This document shows positions 8,407-15,881 of a stretch of 51,292 nucleotides of DNA, piece by piece. How positions within the stretch are numbered: position 1 is the stretch's first letter; each line of letters begins with the position of its first letter. The stretch is taken from positions 1 to 51,292 of IMG/VR virus record IMGVR_UViG_3300002460_000039; one strand, written 5' to 3'. This DNA is from a virus. The notes beneath the pieces were generated by a model. It saw only the letters and a list, made by a program, of their open reading frames with translations. It did no database searches and was not told where the DNA came from. The position numbers and the translations under genes were made by a program.

Positions 8407-9153
8407 GTGAAAAGATTAGATTTGTGCGGCAGGAAGTTCGGTAAATTGATGGTTGCACGTGCTGGACCTATTTTACGTGCTGCTAAATCGCGACTAACGG
8501 CCACAACGTGGGAGTGTTTGTGTGAGTGCGGCAACACTATCAATGTCCGAACAAACAATCTCCAACGCGGGATTGCGAAAAGCTGCGGATGTTTGAAGCT
8601 ACCGACCTTGACTGGTATGCGGTTTGGTCGTCTAGTCGTGACCAGCAGCGTGATACGGCGTAAAATGGGCAATGGGCGGTGGCAGTGTTATTGGGACTGT
8701 CTGTGTGACTGCGGTACTGTGAAGCGTGTACAGTCCGGTAATCTGAGAAAGGGTTCAACTAAGAGTTGCGGTTGTCTGCGCCGTGAAATGCTACCATCGA
8801 CCAAGTATCTGCCTGGGCATTCTTTTGTTCTGAAGGACTACAAACGTAGTGCGAGTGTACGAAACTTAGTGTGGGGTCTGGCAGATGAACATGCGAAAAG
8901 TCTGTTTAATGGTGATTGCTATTACTGCGGTAGACCACCAACAAGGATTACAACTCCCCCGGATAGGGCGGTAGCAGTTGATTATGCCTACAACGGTATC
9001 GACCGCATTGACAGCACGCGAGGCTACCTGCCGGATAACGTAGTTACAGCCTGCACACGCTGTAACTACGCAAAACGCAACTATTCCCGAAGTGAGTTTC
9101 TGGAGATGGTACAGCTGATTTACCGGAAGCACTTTATCACTAAAAGCGTCTAA
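8407..9153 (+). CDS. HNH endonuclease with two N-terminal CxCG/SCGC zinc modules
   Basis: A 248-residue protein from GTG. Two tandem modules (about residues 8-64 and 70-125) each carry a GKLMV/GRLVV strand, a WxCxCxCG knuckle (CLCECGN, CLCDCGT), an LxxGxxKSCGCL end, a DNA-binding module known from phage homing endonucleases. The C-terminal part has CYYCGRPP, then DRIDSTRGYLPDNVV and CTRCNYAK, a divergent HNH nuclease core. The gene sits alone between the capsid terminator and the moron, as an inserted homing endonuclease would. TATGCT lies nine bases before the GTG, which could be a -10 box. Confidence 0.8.
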   Translation: MKRLDLCGRKFGKLMVARAGPILRAAKSRLTATTWECLCECGNTINVRTNNLQRGIAKSCGCLKLPTLTGMRFGRLVVTSSVIRRKMGNGRWQCYWDCLCDCGTVKRVQSGNLRKGSTKSCGCLRREMLPSTKYLPGHSFVLKDYKRSASVRNLVWGLADEHAKSLFNGDCYYCGRPPTRITTPPDRAVAVDYAYNGIDRIDSTRGYLPDNVVTACTRCNYAKRNYSRSEFLEMVQLIYRKHFITKSV

Positions 9154-9210
9154 TTTACTTTCCTTTTTTTCTGTTTTCAGTGCCGTGTCTGTGGTATATG
9201 TACTATTGCT

Positions 9211-9384
9211 ATGACACATACCTTCGATCTGTATTTAAGTCTAGAACGTATCATGATGGACCTGGACGATGAGCAGTCCGAAGACGCACACACACTTGCG
9301 GATAAACTGCGCGACTTGATGGACCCACTTTGGGTTGCCATGTCTCCCGAAGAGCACGCAGTTCTTGATGCCCGCAAGCCGTAA
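9211..9384 (+). CDS. small acidic protein
   Basis: A 57-residue protein starting MTHTFDLYLSLERIMMDLDD and ending SPEEHAVLDARKP. It is mostly helical and strongly acidic. Small proteins with this ending are common in phages but have no known function. There is no ribosome site; TATATG lies ten bases upstream. The gene converges on the minus-strand moron, with 16 bases between their ends. Confidence 0.6.
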   Translation: MTHTFDLYLSLERIMMDLDDEQSEDAHTLADKLRDLMDPLWVAMSPEEHAVLDARKP

Positions 9385-9400
9385 TTATCTGCCAACCTCT

Positions 9401-9613
9401 CTACTCCCCGCTGTTCTTTTGGCTACAGACAGCCGGTACGAACCTACACTCCGTCACGAAAATACCGTCTGGATGTCCGGTTTTTTCCCATTCGTAATAT
9501 ACGGCTCTTGTGGCGTATGATGCATCCAGTTCGAGCACGAGCACCGGAATTTTAGATACCAGTACAGCTTTAGACGATGTGTGCTGTGATACTGCAATGA
9601 TTTTTGGTGCCAT
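9401..9613 (-). CDS. hypothetical protein, third gene of the moron
   Basis: A 70-residue protein whose ATG directly follows the TGA stop of the upstream DUF6197-like gene with no spacing, so the two are probably translationally coupled. It starts MAPKIIAVSQHTSSKAVLVS and contains alternating hydrophobic strands and three aromatic residues (AVYYEWEKTG). I do not recognise a family. Confidence 0.55.
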   Translation of the reverse strand: MAPKIIAVSQHTSSKAVLVSKIPVLVLELDASYATRAVYYEWEKTGHPDGIFVTECRFVPAVCSQKNSGE

Positions 9614-10045
9614 TCAGAGTGTATCGACCAGTGCAATCGCTTTGTCGAATTTCAGTTCGATGGCACTGTATTTCCTGAGCCTAGTGTCGTTGTAATCGAT
9701 GATTGTATCTTCCGGGTCAACATTGTCCAGAATGTCGGCCCATATTCTTGCGTCAGACTTGTCTGGACTGTCCCATGGGTCGATATCTGGAATAAGCACA
9801 TACCTCTTCGAATCGATTACATGTGCAAGTAGATGTGTTGCCATAGCCTCTCCAGGGCCGTTGGCTTCACGGAGTGCGCCAATCATGCAGTAGTTGACGC
9901 CCTGGTCTGTTTTCTCGCTTTCCTTATTTTGTACCCAATTCGCTCCACCATTCAGGAGTTTCTTGGCCTTGACGAGCGTTGTCTTTGCGGACTTGCGCAG
10001 TTTCGCGCTTAATTTTGGCGCAGTGTTCTTTTTCTTCGTTGCCAT
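9614..10045 (-). CDS. DUF6197-like protein
   Basis: A 143-residue protein with a very basic N-terminus (about ten Lys/Arg in the first 30 residues), then GGANWVQNK, the signature-like NYCMIGALREANGPGE and a C-terminal IIDYNDTRLRKYSAIELKFD followed by a helix. The CMIGAL and YNDT elements match the DUF6197 family, small proteins of unknown function found in phages and actinobacteria. It is the middle gene of a three-gene minus-strand unit placed inside the plus-strand head module, which marks it as an accessory gene rather than a structural one. Confidence 0.6.
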   Translation of the reverse strand: MATKKKNTAPKLSAKLRKSAKTTLVKAKKLLNGGANWVQNKESEKTDQGVNYCMIGALREANGPGEAMATHLLAHVIDSKRYVLIPDIDPWDSPDKSDARIWADILDNVDPEDTIIDYNDTRLRKYSAIELKFDKAIALVDTL

Positions 10046-10063
10046 GCTATATGCCTATCCTTT

Positions 10064-10231
10064 CTAAAATAGTTTGGTGTAGTTGTCAAGTTTAACAACA
10101 CACCATCCGATGAAGCAACCCATACCGATTGCACAGACAAACAATACCCACTCTGGGAGAGTAGAGCGTGCTGCTACGTATCGGCCTGCCACGAAGCCGA
10201 TGACTAGGGCTATGTAAGCTCTTAATGACAT
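10064..10231 (-). CDS. small two-helix membrane protein, first gene of the moron
   Basis: A 55-residue protein (MSLRAYIALVIGFVAGRYVA at the start) with two hydrophobic segments, about residues 4-19 and 28-46, separated by a short loop with RSTLPEW, and a polar tail. The predicted topology is a hairpin in the inner membrane. It could be a superinfection-exclusion or lysis-accessory protein, but this is a guess. A promoter with a TTGACA box lies immediately upstream, placed so that the transcript would begin at or next to the ATG. Confidence 0.65.
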   Translation of the reverse strand: MSLRAYIALVIGFVAGRYVAARSTLPEWVLFVCAIGMGCFIGWCVVKLDNYTKLF

Positions 10232-10238
10232 GTCACAT

Positions 10239-10266
10239 GGTATACTTACCTGGAATGCATTGTCAA
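10239..10266 (-). promoter_or_regulatory. sigma-70-like promoter of the moron, leaderless arrangement
   Basis: On the minus strand TTGACA (10266-10261) and TATACC (10244-10239) are separated by 16 bases. Seven bases then lead to the ATG at 10231. The expected start of transcription is at or one base before the ATG, and no ribosome site is present. Confidence 0.65.
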
Positions 10267-10288
10267 TAAAAATCTTGGGGGGTTTTGA

Positions 10289-10828
10289 GTGTCAAACAAT
10301 TTCACTTCGTCGGCAGCGGTCCCGACCCATACCTTATACACACTTACACGCGGAAAGGTCAAGCGGAAAGACCCAGCACAGCCTGTAAAAGATGCAAACG
10401 GGAACATCACGGACTATATCAAGGTGCGATACAGTTCACCCTATACATTTGTACCGTCACCTGGCGAATATAAGATGAATAAATACAGACTGACTCCAGC
10501 CGGTACAGTCTCGGACGATTCCCCAGAAGTGTTTGCTGCTAGAATTAATACGAACCCAGCGGACTTGGTGGGTATTACGGCACAAGCTGCCGCAAAAGGA
10601 AAGGTCATTGAGGTGTCACCGACACAGAATATTACCATGGTAAACGTGGAGACTGCCATAGAGTTGATTGCTGCCGTGACGGACACAAAGCAATTAGATA
10701 CTTTCTTTGTGCAGGAATCCGGCAATAAACCGCGTGTACGTAAGCGCGTACTAGTTGCCGTAGAAGTTCGCCGCAAAGAACTGGATGATATTGCGGCAAC
10801 ACAAACGGTAACGGGTACCGGTGATTGA
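10289..10828 (+). CDS. hypothetical structural protein of the head/neck module
   Basis: A 179-residue protein from GTG with a GGGGGG ribosome site seven bases upstream. It has no recognised domain. The N-terminal half is polar and beta-rich (TPAGTVSDDSPEVFAARI), the C-terminal half helical with many charged residues (VETAIELIAAVTDTKQLDTF, then a basic RVRKRVL stretch). It lies between the capsid gene and the head-tail connector, where phages often encode a small virion protein or a head-assembly factor. Confidence 0.6.
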   Translation: MSNNFTSSAAVPTHTLYTLTRGKVKRKDPAQPVKDANGNITDYIKVRYSSPYTFVPSPGEYKMNKYRLTPAGTVSDDSPEVFAARINTNPADLVGITAQAAAKGKVIEVSPTQNITMVNVETAIELIAAVTDTKQLDTFFVQESGNKPRVRKRVLVAVEVRRKELDDIAATQTVTGTGD

Positions 10829-10873
10829 ACTGACATGGACCCACAATAGGTGTGTGTGTGGGGGTGATAGCAA

Positions 10874-11284
10874 ATGGCCAGGGTGACCGTAGATGAGGTC
10901 CGGGAAATTTTTGATACTTCCATGGAATTTGATCAAATTACCGCATTTATAACAGCGGCAAATCTCCTGGTAACTCAGGTTTGTACGAGCACGACACTGC
11001 CAACTGGGTTACTGAAAGAGATTGAGCGCTATGTTGCGGCACATTTCTGCTGGCTTCGAGACCCGCATGAACTACGTTCGAAGCTAGGTGATTTCGAAAT
11101 GTGGGCCTTTCCTGCCGCGGTAACAACTTCATGGGGTAAGGGGTTGAATCTAACACCGTATGGTCAGACAGCTGTTGCACTTGACACATCCGGTGCATTG
11201 GCTAATCTTGCAATGAAGCAAGCGTCGTTTAGGGCGGCACCGCGAGAGAACAGCGGCCGGTACACAGAAGGCTTGACTGACTAA
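10874..11284 (+). CDS. head-tail connector (gp6-like adaptor)
   Basis: A 136-residue protein with the pattern of phage neck adaptors: a VTVDEVREIFDTS start, a helix FDQITAFITAANLLVTQVC, TLPTGLLKEIERYVAAHFCW and a loop and C-terminal arm. This helical arrangement (sometimes annotated DUF4054 or gp6-like) binds beneath the portal ring. The following gene begins within its stop codon (TAATG), and the order connector, stopper, tail completion, terminator is the classical one. A GT-repeat tract (gtgtgtgtgt) and a GGGGGTG ribosome site precede it. Confidence 0.7.
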   Translation: MARVTVDEVREIFDTSMEFDQITAFITAANLLVTQVCTSTTLPTGLLKEIERYVAAHFCWLRDPHELRSKLGDFEMWAFPAAVTTSWGKGLNLTPYGQTAVALDTSGALANLAMKQASFRAAPRENSGRYTEGLTD

Positions 11285-11649
11285 TGCCGTCAACAGGGAG
11301 TCTCTCTCGCGCACTGACGTCTACTGCCACGTACTGGGCTCCCAGTTCTACGGACCAGTATGGCGATACGACATTTGCAGCGCCGCTTGAATTGTCTGCC
11401 GTTAACGGTACAGGTGTCAGGTGGGAAGAAGCTTCAGAGCGCTTCGTGAATGTCAATGAACGCGGAGACCAGGAACAGGGGCGGGCAAAAGTGTGGACGC
11501 TGCATGCTGTCGTCAAGGGAGGCTACCTGTACCTAGGTTCCAGTTCCGCAACGAACCCAGAAACAGTAAGTGGTGCCGACCAGATTCGACGCGTTGAATT
11601 TGTCAGTGATTTACATGATTCTGTGAGATTGTATAAAGCATTTTTATAG
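11284..11649 (+). CDS. head closure / stopper protein
   Basis: A 121-residue beta-rich protein. DQYGDTTFAAP, GVRWEEASERFVNVNERGDQ and RRVEFVSDLHDSVRLYKAFL follow the pattern of phage head-tail stoppers (SPP1 gp16-like), in which a beta-barrel plugs the portal channel. It starts in a one-base overlap with the connector gene. Confidence 0.65.
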   Translation: MPSTGSLSRALTSTATYWAPSSTDQYGDTTFAAPLELSAVNGTGVRWEEASERFVNVNERGDQEQGRAKVWTLHAVVKGGYLYLGSSSATNPETVSGADQIRRVEFVSDLHDSVRLYKAFL

Positions 11650-11650
11650 C

Positions 11651-12073
11651 ATGAAAATACGAGTCACAAATCCAGACTTGCCGTGGGCTCTGTCAAAATT
11701 ATCACTATTAGTAACACAAGTACCGATTCGTCTGAAGACTTCTACCAAGAGACTTGCAGAACAAATCTTGAAAGATTCCGACAGTATTCCTCCAATGGTG
11801 CCTGTTGATACATCCGATTTGCAGAGCACAGGGCGTGTTGAACCGACGCCACAGGGGCATACTGTCGTTTATGGCGGCAAGGCTGGTGCAGCGACAGGAG
11901 CGTTTGTGTATTATGCAGATGCCGTGCATGATGATTTGAGCCCACGCAAGTACAAACGCAAAGGGTCAGGACCAAAGTTTGTGGAAACTCATGGATTGCG
12001 GCGTAGTCCTGAAGGCGTACTGTTGATGCAGGCCACATTGAAGGAATTAGCGTTGGGGTTGTTTAAAAAGTAA
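11651..12073 (+). CDS. tail completion protein (HK97 gp10-like)
   Basis: A 140-residue protein with an N-terminal helix (TKRLAEQILKDSDSI), then PPMVPVDTSDLQSTGRVEP and a beta segment THVVYGG-like (TVVYGGKAGAATGAFVYYAD), closing with a basic region. The mix PVDTGxL-like motif followed by a VVYGG strand and the YYAxxVH element is the recognisable core of HK97-gp10-type neck/tail completion proteins. It is flanked by stopper and terminator genes. The next gene starts within its stop codon. Confidence 0.7.
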   Translation: MKIRVTNPDLPWALSKLSLLVTQVPIRLKTSTKRLAEQILKDSDSIPPMVPVDTSDLQSTGRVEPTPQGHTVVYGGKAGAATGAFVYYADAVHDDLSPRKYKRKGSGPKFVETHGLRRSPEGVLLMQATLKELALGLFKK

Positions 12074-12474
12074 TGGCAGCGCCAGACCTAGCAGATGATA
12101 TCCGTGACTATCTCGTGACAACGTTCGGTCTATCCAACGTCAGTGTCAATGTGCTGCAGCCATCTCCAATCAATCAATATGCTGTTGTGGAGTATGCTGG
12201 GCCACAGAACATAAAAACGCACGCTGGTGCGAGTCCTGTAGCTGCCGTGCTCGATGAGGGCATGATACAAATCATGGCAAGACATACGTCTGCTAACACA
12301 GCTCGTGCGAATATTCTTGCTGTCATTGACGAATTGGACGGCAGGTGCGATACAACCATAGGTTCTGTCGTTTATACTTACATGGAATGCATTAGTCGCC
12401 CTCGTGTTATTGACCGTGAGGAATCTGGCAGCACGACGTTTATTGCGGAATTCAAAGTACAATCACGGCGGTAA
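12073..12474 (+). CDS. tail terminator protein
   Basis: A 133-residue protein resembling the minor-capsid/tail-terminator type: DLADDIRDYLVTTFGL, the strand YAVVEYAGPQN, a QIMARHTSANTARANILAV segment and a final beta strand FIAEFKV. Such proteins cap the tail tube where it joins the neck. Its start overlaps the upstream tail-completion gene by one base and its place at the end of the neck genes supports the call. Confidence 0.65.
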   Translation: MAAPDLADDIRDYLVTTFGLSNVSVNVLQPSPINQYAVVEYAGPQNIKTHAGASPVAAVLDEGMIQIMARHTSANTARANILAVIDELDGRCDTTIGSVVYTYMECISRPRVIDREESGSTTFIAEFKVQSRR

Positions 12475-12478
12475 ATCC

Positions 12479-12733
12479 ATGCAACAGACCGACTTTCTGG
12501 CGCATACCATAGAAGCACTCCGTTCTCAAATGCGCGCACTAGACCATTCCCTGGCAATGCTCCAGGGGTATCTGCGCACTGAAAAAGTACCGGATCAGCA
12601 CACTGGAAGTGCAGAACCGGCGTGCCCGAAGTGCGGTACCATCTTTACGCACGAAAACGACGCCACAACTATGGGAAGTGCACATACGATCTATGTCTGC
12701 CCGAAGTGCAATTACCAGGGAGAGTCTCTCTAG
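12479..12733 (+). CDS. small zinc-ribbon protein
   Basis: An 84-residue protein. The first 40 residues form a helix (MQQTDFLAHTIEALRSQMRA), the rest a zinc ribbon with CPKCGTIFTH and CPKCNYQG, two CxxC knuckles 33 residues apart. The frame is open further upstream, but the ATG at 12479 has a GGCGG ribosome site and avoids a long overlap with the terminator gene. It could bind nucleic acid or act as a small assembly factor; the role is not known. Confidence 0.65.
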   Translation: MQQTDFLAHTIEALRSQMRALDHSLAMLQGYLRTEKVPDQHTGSAEPACPKCGTIFTHENDATTMGSAHTIYVCPKCNYQGESL

Positions 12734-12734
12734 A

Positions 12735-13076
12735 TTGAGCACCGTGCTGGCATCCTGTTTAGCAGACCATCTTCGTACTGTGACGCAAGAAATACAGCAA
12801 GTAAGTGTCACGAATACCTATAAGCCATTACTGGACGCAACCTGCCAGATGCTTGTGTCTGTTGCAGACGCATGCGATGTTTATTTTATAGATGTTGACA
12901 ATAAGGTACTGAATGACACACTTCTACTTACCGTAATGGATTTCACACAACGGTGGGAGCTGTGGATAGCAACCCAAAGGTTCTCGCCGGAAAAGACCCT
13001 CCACGAGTTTCTTCTACGGTTCTCCAAGGGTGCTATCAAGTCTTGGCGTATATACCGAATTGACTCACACAAGTAA
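12735..13076 (+). CDS. hypothetical protein before the endonuclease VII gene
   Basis: A 113-residue protein counted from the TTG one base after the zinc-ribbon stop, with a GGGAGAG ribosome site; the open frame runs further upstream but would overlap the zinc-ribbon gene. It is helical (VTQEIQQVSVTNTYKPLLD, DFTQRWELWIATQRF) without recognised motifs. Because it sits in the neck/tail boundary it may be a minor structural or chaperone protein. Confidence 0.5.
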   Translation: MSTVLASCLADHLRTVTQEIQQVSVTNTYKPLLDATCQMLVSVADACDVYFIDVDNKVLNDTLLLTVMDFTQRWELWIATQRFSPEKTLHEFLLRFSKGAIKSWRIYRIDSHK

Positions 13077-13091
13077 TACTCACACAATCGT

Positions 13092-13964
13092 ATGATGAAG
13101 AAACTGGATCTTACTGGAAAACGGTTCGGGGAATTGACTGTCGTTCGTCTTATGCCAGAGAGAAGTTACCGTTCGTGCGTATGGGAATGCAGATGCGACT
13201 GCGGCCGGTTATCGTACCCGCTGACTGGCAGTCTTCAAAAGGGCGCGTCCAGAAGTTGCGGTTGCCGTGCGCGGGAAGCGATTGAAAACCGTATCAGGCA
13301 TACTGTGCAGACATCGGACGGGGATGTTAAATATTGCGTGACATGCAAACAGAATCGCCCGATTGCGGATTTTGGTAAGGATTCCAGAGCTGTGTGTGGC
13401 TTGCGGTGCTCTTGCAGGGACTGCCGTATCATCGAATCACGACAGAGGTACGAGACTAGAGATAAGAAATCGTGGACTCGGCGGGCGCGCGAATCAAAAC
13501 TGAAAAGAGTTTATGGTATTACTGGCTCGGTGTATGCTGACCTGTACACGAGACAGGGCGGTCTCTGTGCAGTTTGTCGCCAAGGCTGCCAGCCTCGAAG
13601 TCATTTCGATATTGACCACTCCCATGCTACCGGCAAGGTGCGCGGACTGCTGTGTCGCCGCTGCAACAATTCTATTGGGTTGTTTCACGAGAACCCAGTT
13701 GCAGTTCTCGCAGCAGTGCATTATTTGACAGATGGAGGCAGCTATTCAAGAATCCGTGCATCAAAACTAGAGCCTTTTGTGTGCAAACGTGTTTGTGAGA
13801 TTTGTAGCAAAGCAGACAGCCATGGTACTGCTCTGGCGCTTGACCACGATCATACGACGGAGATGGTTCGCGGGCGTCTCTGTAGGAAATGTAATATGGC
13901 CATTGGGCTGATGCAAGACAACAGAACTACCCTAGCGTCAATGGCTGCATATCTCGCCAAGTAA
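13092..13964 (+). CDS. endonuclease VII-like protein, duplicated nuclease domain
   Basis: A 290-residue protein. Residues 1-60 form a zinc module like those of the HNH gene at 8407 (CRCDCG, then SRSCGC). A second cysteine cluster follows (CVTCKQNRP, CSCRDC). Then come two recombination-endonuclease VII domains: the first has LCAVCRQ with IDHSHATGKVRGLLCRRCN and a helix GLFHENP, the second CEICSK with LDHDHTTEMVRGRLCRKCN and GLMQDN. Each keeps the DH-H and CxxC residues. A homing or Holliday-junction-resolving role is possible; the N-terminal module favours a mobile endonuclease. Two adjacent ATG codons make the start ambiguous by one residue. Confidence 0.8.
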   Translation: MMKKLDLTGKRFGELTVVRLMPERSYRSCVWECRCDCGRLSYPLTGSLQKGASRSCGCRAREAIENRIRHTVQTSDGDVKYCVTCKQNRPIADFGKDSRAVCGLRCSCRDCRIIESRQRYETRDKKSWTRRARESKLKRVYGITGSVYADLYTRQGGLCAVCRQGCQPRSHFDIDHSHATGKVRGLLCRRCNNSIGLFHENPVAVLAAVHYLTDGGSYSRIRASKLEPFVCKRVCEICSKADSHGTALALDHDHTTEMVRGRLCRKCNMAIGLMQDNRTTLASMAAYLAK

Positions 13965-14096
13965 TTTCCCCACCGTTACAAGTAAAATTCTCTTGACTAT
14001 GCCGTAGAATTGTGTCTTGGAACAGGCACGCTTCTACAGAGGCCTCCCTGTATAAGAACCTAGAAAAGATATAGTAGTGGGGGTAAGTACTTTATA

Positions 14097-14525
14097 ATGA
14101 GTATTTTCGGCGTCTGGAGAAATGGTTTCCTTCAGGTTGATGGTGTGCAACTACATGACCACGCACGTGAAATTTCCGTGGAGACATCTGTCACGGAAAT
14201 TCCATCGAGTGTTCATGGTGACAGTGTTGCACGTGTCGTGCCTGGTCTGGAAGACTGGACAATCAGTGTGACGTTCCTGCAGGACTTTGCGGCTGGTGAG
14301 GTTGATGCGACATTGCAACCACTGAGTCTGGTCACACAGTCTGTAACAGGGTTCCCAATTATTGTCGGTGCGGATTCGGTTGCGGCAGTGTCTGCAACGA
14401 ACCCACGATACAGTGGAAATGCGATTCTTGCAAGCTATAGCCCGATGCACGGTCCGCATGGGTCAAACTTGGAAGCAACTGCAACATTCCGGTGTACGGC
14501 AGCACTGACACGCACTACAGCCTAA
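14097..14525 (+). CDS. tail tube-like protein, first copy
   Basis: A 142-residue protein, MSIFGVWRNGFLQVDGVQL at the start, with GLEDWTISVTFLQDFA, NPRYSGNAILASYSPM and GPHGSNLEATATFR. Length, position (before the tail chaperone and tape measure) and beta-rich pattern fit a single-domain major tail tube protein. It is followed after 56 bases by a close paralogue. A GGGGG run lies 13 bases before the ATG, the same spacing as seen at the decoration gene. Confidence 0.7.
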   Translation: MSIFGVWRNGFLQVDGVQLHDHAREISVETSVTEIPSSVHGDSVARVVPGLEDWTISVTFLQDFAAGEVDATLQPLSLVTQSVTGFPIIVGADSVAAVSATNPRYSGNAILASYSPMHGPHGSNLEATATFRCTAALTRTTA

Positions 14526-14581
14526 AAGGATAAGGTGGCCTATGTGAGCCGTGTCGTGCCGACCCGGCGAGGTAAAACCGC

Positions 14582-15004
14582 TTGGGGTATTTCGGTGTTT
14601 GGCGCAATGCGCATTTTACCGTCAATGGTGTCAACTTATCGGATCATGTTCGGGAAGTTTCGCTAGAGACATCTATATCGGAACTTCCCGACAATATTTT
14701 AGGCAGTGAGACTGAAATTGTTCGTGCTGGTCTAGAAAGCTGGACTGTTAATGCGACTTTCTTACAGGACTTTGCGGCATCAAAGATCGATGCAACTTTG
14801 TCGGCACTTAACAGTGCAACTCAGGCTAGTTTCCAATTGATTCTATATGCAAATGCGGGTGCTGCCGTATCTGCGACAAATCCAAGATACAGCGGTTCGG
14901 CAATATTGACGAGTTACAGGCCGATGGGAGGCCCGCACGGGTCAAATCTGGAGGCAACGGCCACATTCCGTAGTGCCAGCGATTTAGCTCGTACCACAAG
15001 TTAG
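14582..15004 (+). CDS. tail tube-like protein, second copy
   Basis: A 140-residue protein starting at TTG, placed by alignment to its neighbour (GYFGVWRNAHFTVNGVNL against SIFGVWRNGFLQVDGVQL) and by a GAGG site ten bases upstream. The elements TFLQDFAA, AVSATNPRYSG and GPHGSNLEATATFR are shared. The two copies are roughly 60 percent identical by eye. One may form the tube and the other an initiator or a replacement subunit; which is the major form cannot be told. Confidence 0.65.
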   Translation: MGYFGVWRNAHFTVNGVNLSDHVREVSLETSISELPDNILGSETEIVRAGLESWTVNATFLQDFAASKIDATLSALNSATQASFQLILYANAGAAVSATNPRYSGSAILTSYRPMGGPHGSNLEATATFRSASDLARTTS

Positions 15005-15019
15005 ATACCTACAGCAAGG

Positions 15020-15054
15020 TATAATAAAACAACACGCCGTCTTTTAAAGACGGC
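15020..15054 (+). promoter_or_regulatory. TATAAT box followed by a 9-bp hairpin before the tail chaperone gene
   Basis: TATAAT (15020-15025) lacks a clear -35 box. Ten bases later gccgtcttt pairs with aaagacggc around a one-base centre. The hairpin lies in what would be the leader of the chaperone mRNA, just before a GGAG ribosome site. It could regulate or stabilise the message; there is no T tract beyond the stem. Confidence 0.4.
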
Positions 15055-15071
15055 CTCTTGGAGCATAATAA

Positions 15072-15881
15072 ATGACCGATAGTAGACCCGCATCAATCCA
15101 CATTCAATCCGCTATTGCATTCCGCAATACCAAACCAGTTTGGGCGTTTAATGAAACCACAGCCTTTCCAGTTGAAATCTCATTAGGGCACAAAACGCCA
15201 ACAGTCTATGTATATTTGACGCCGTATGAGCCGGATGAACTGAAAGCTATTCTGCGCAAGGCAACTGCTGGTTACAGGCGCGAGAAGCGTGATATTGAAT
15301 TAGTCAAGCAAGAAACTAGCATTTATGTCCCGTTGCTGGACGCACATTTTGTCAAACTGGGCAATGCAACTGGTACGCCGGATGAACAGAAAGCGTGGCT
15401 GGATAAGTATCCAGAATTCAAACCAAGTATCGTGGAATACACGTTCGGTGGCGTGAAGATGGACCCGCCGAAGACAGATGAAGAGACTGACGACATACTT
15501 GATATTTCGTTGGAATTGTCCGGGTCTGTGCATGTGTATCAAGATATCTACGATCCAGTGACAGATGCTGTGGTCCGTGTTGATATGTACCACAACCATA
15601 GCCACCCCACGGAAGCACAGTACCGCGAATACCGCAGTGCACGGCGCTCGAAGTTTATACGCAGGACTACACTGTGGACTATCAGCGAACAGCACGGGAC
15701 TCTTGAGAAGCTTTATGATTCAGTTATAAAGTCCGTTGCTGGGGCAGGGTATAGCAAAGATGGTACTGTCTTTGATTGTGCGGAACGTGATAAGTCCGAA
15801 TGGCTGCCGGTTGTCCCTCTGTGGCACAAACTGTGGATTGTAGATCAGATATTCGGGGAGCTAGTTGAAAAAAACGGCTAG
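15072..15881 (+). CDS. tail assembly chaperone, short (unshifted) form
   Basis: A 269-residue protein between the tail tube genes and the tape measure, the place of gpG-type tail chaperones. It is helical and charged in the second half, with no enzyme motif. The last four codons before the stop (GAA AAA AAC GGC TAG) include the canonical slippery heptamer A AAA AAC, so a fraction of ribosomes should move into the -1 frame and make a longer protein. The ATG follows a GGAG ribosome site at nine bases. Confidence 0.75.
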   Translation: MTDSRPASIHIQSAIAFRNTKPVWAFNETTAFPVEISLGHKTPTVYVYLTPYEPDELKAILRKATAGYRREKRDIELVKQETSIYVPLLDAHFVKLGNATGTPDEQKAWLDKYPEFKPSIVEYTFGGVKMDPPKTDEETDDILDISLELSGSVHVYQDIYDPVTDAVVRVDMYHNHSHPTEAQYREYRSARRSKFIRRTTLWTISEQHGTLEKLYDSVIKSVAGAGYSKDGTVFDCAERDKSEWLPVVPLWHKLWIVDQIFGELVEKNG

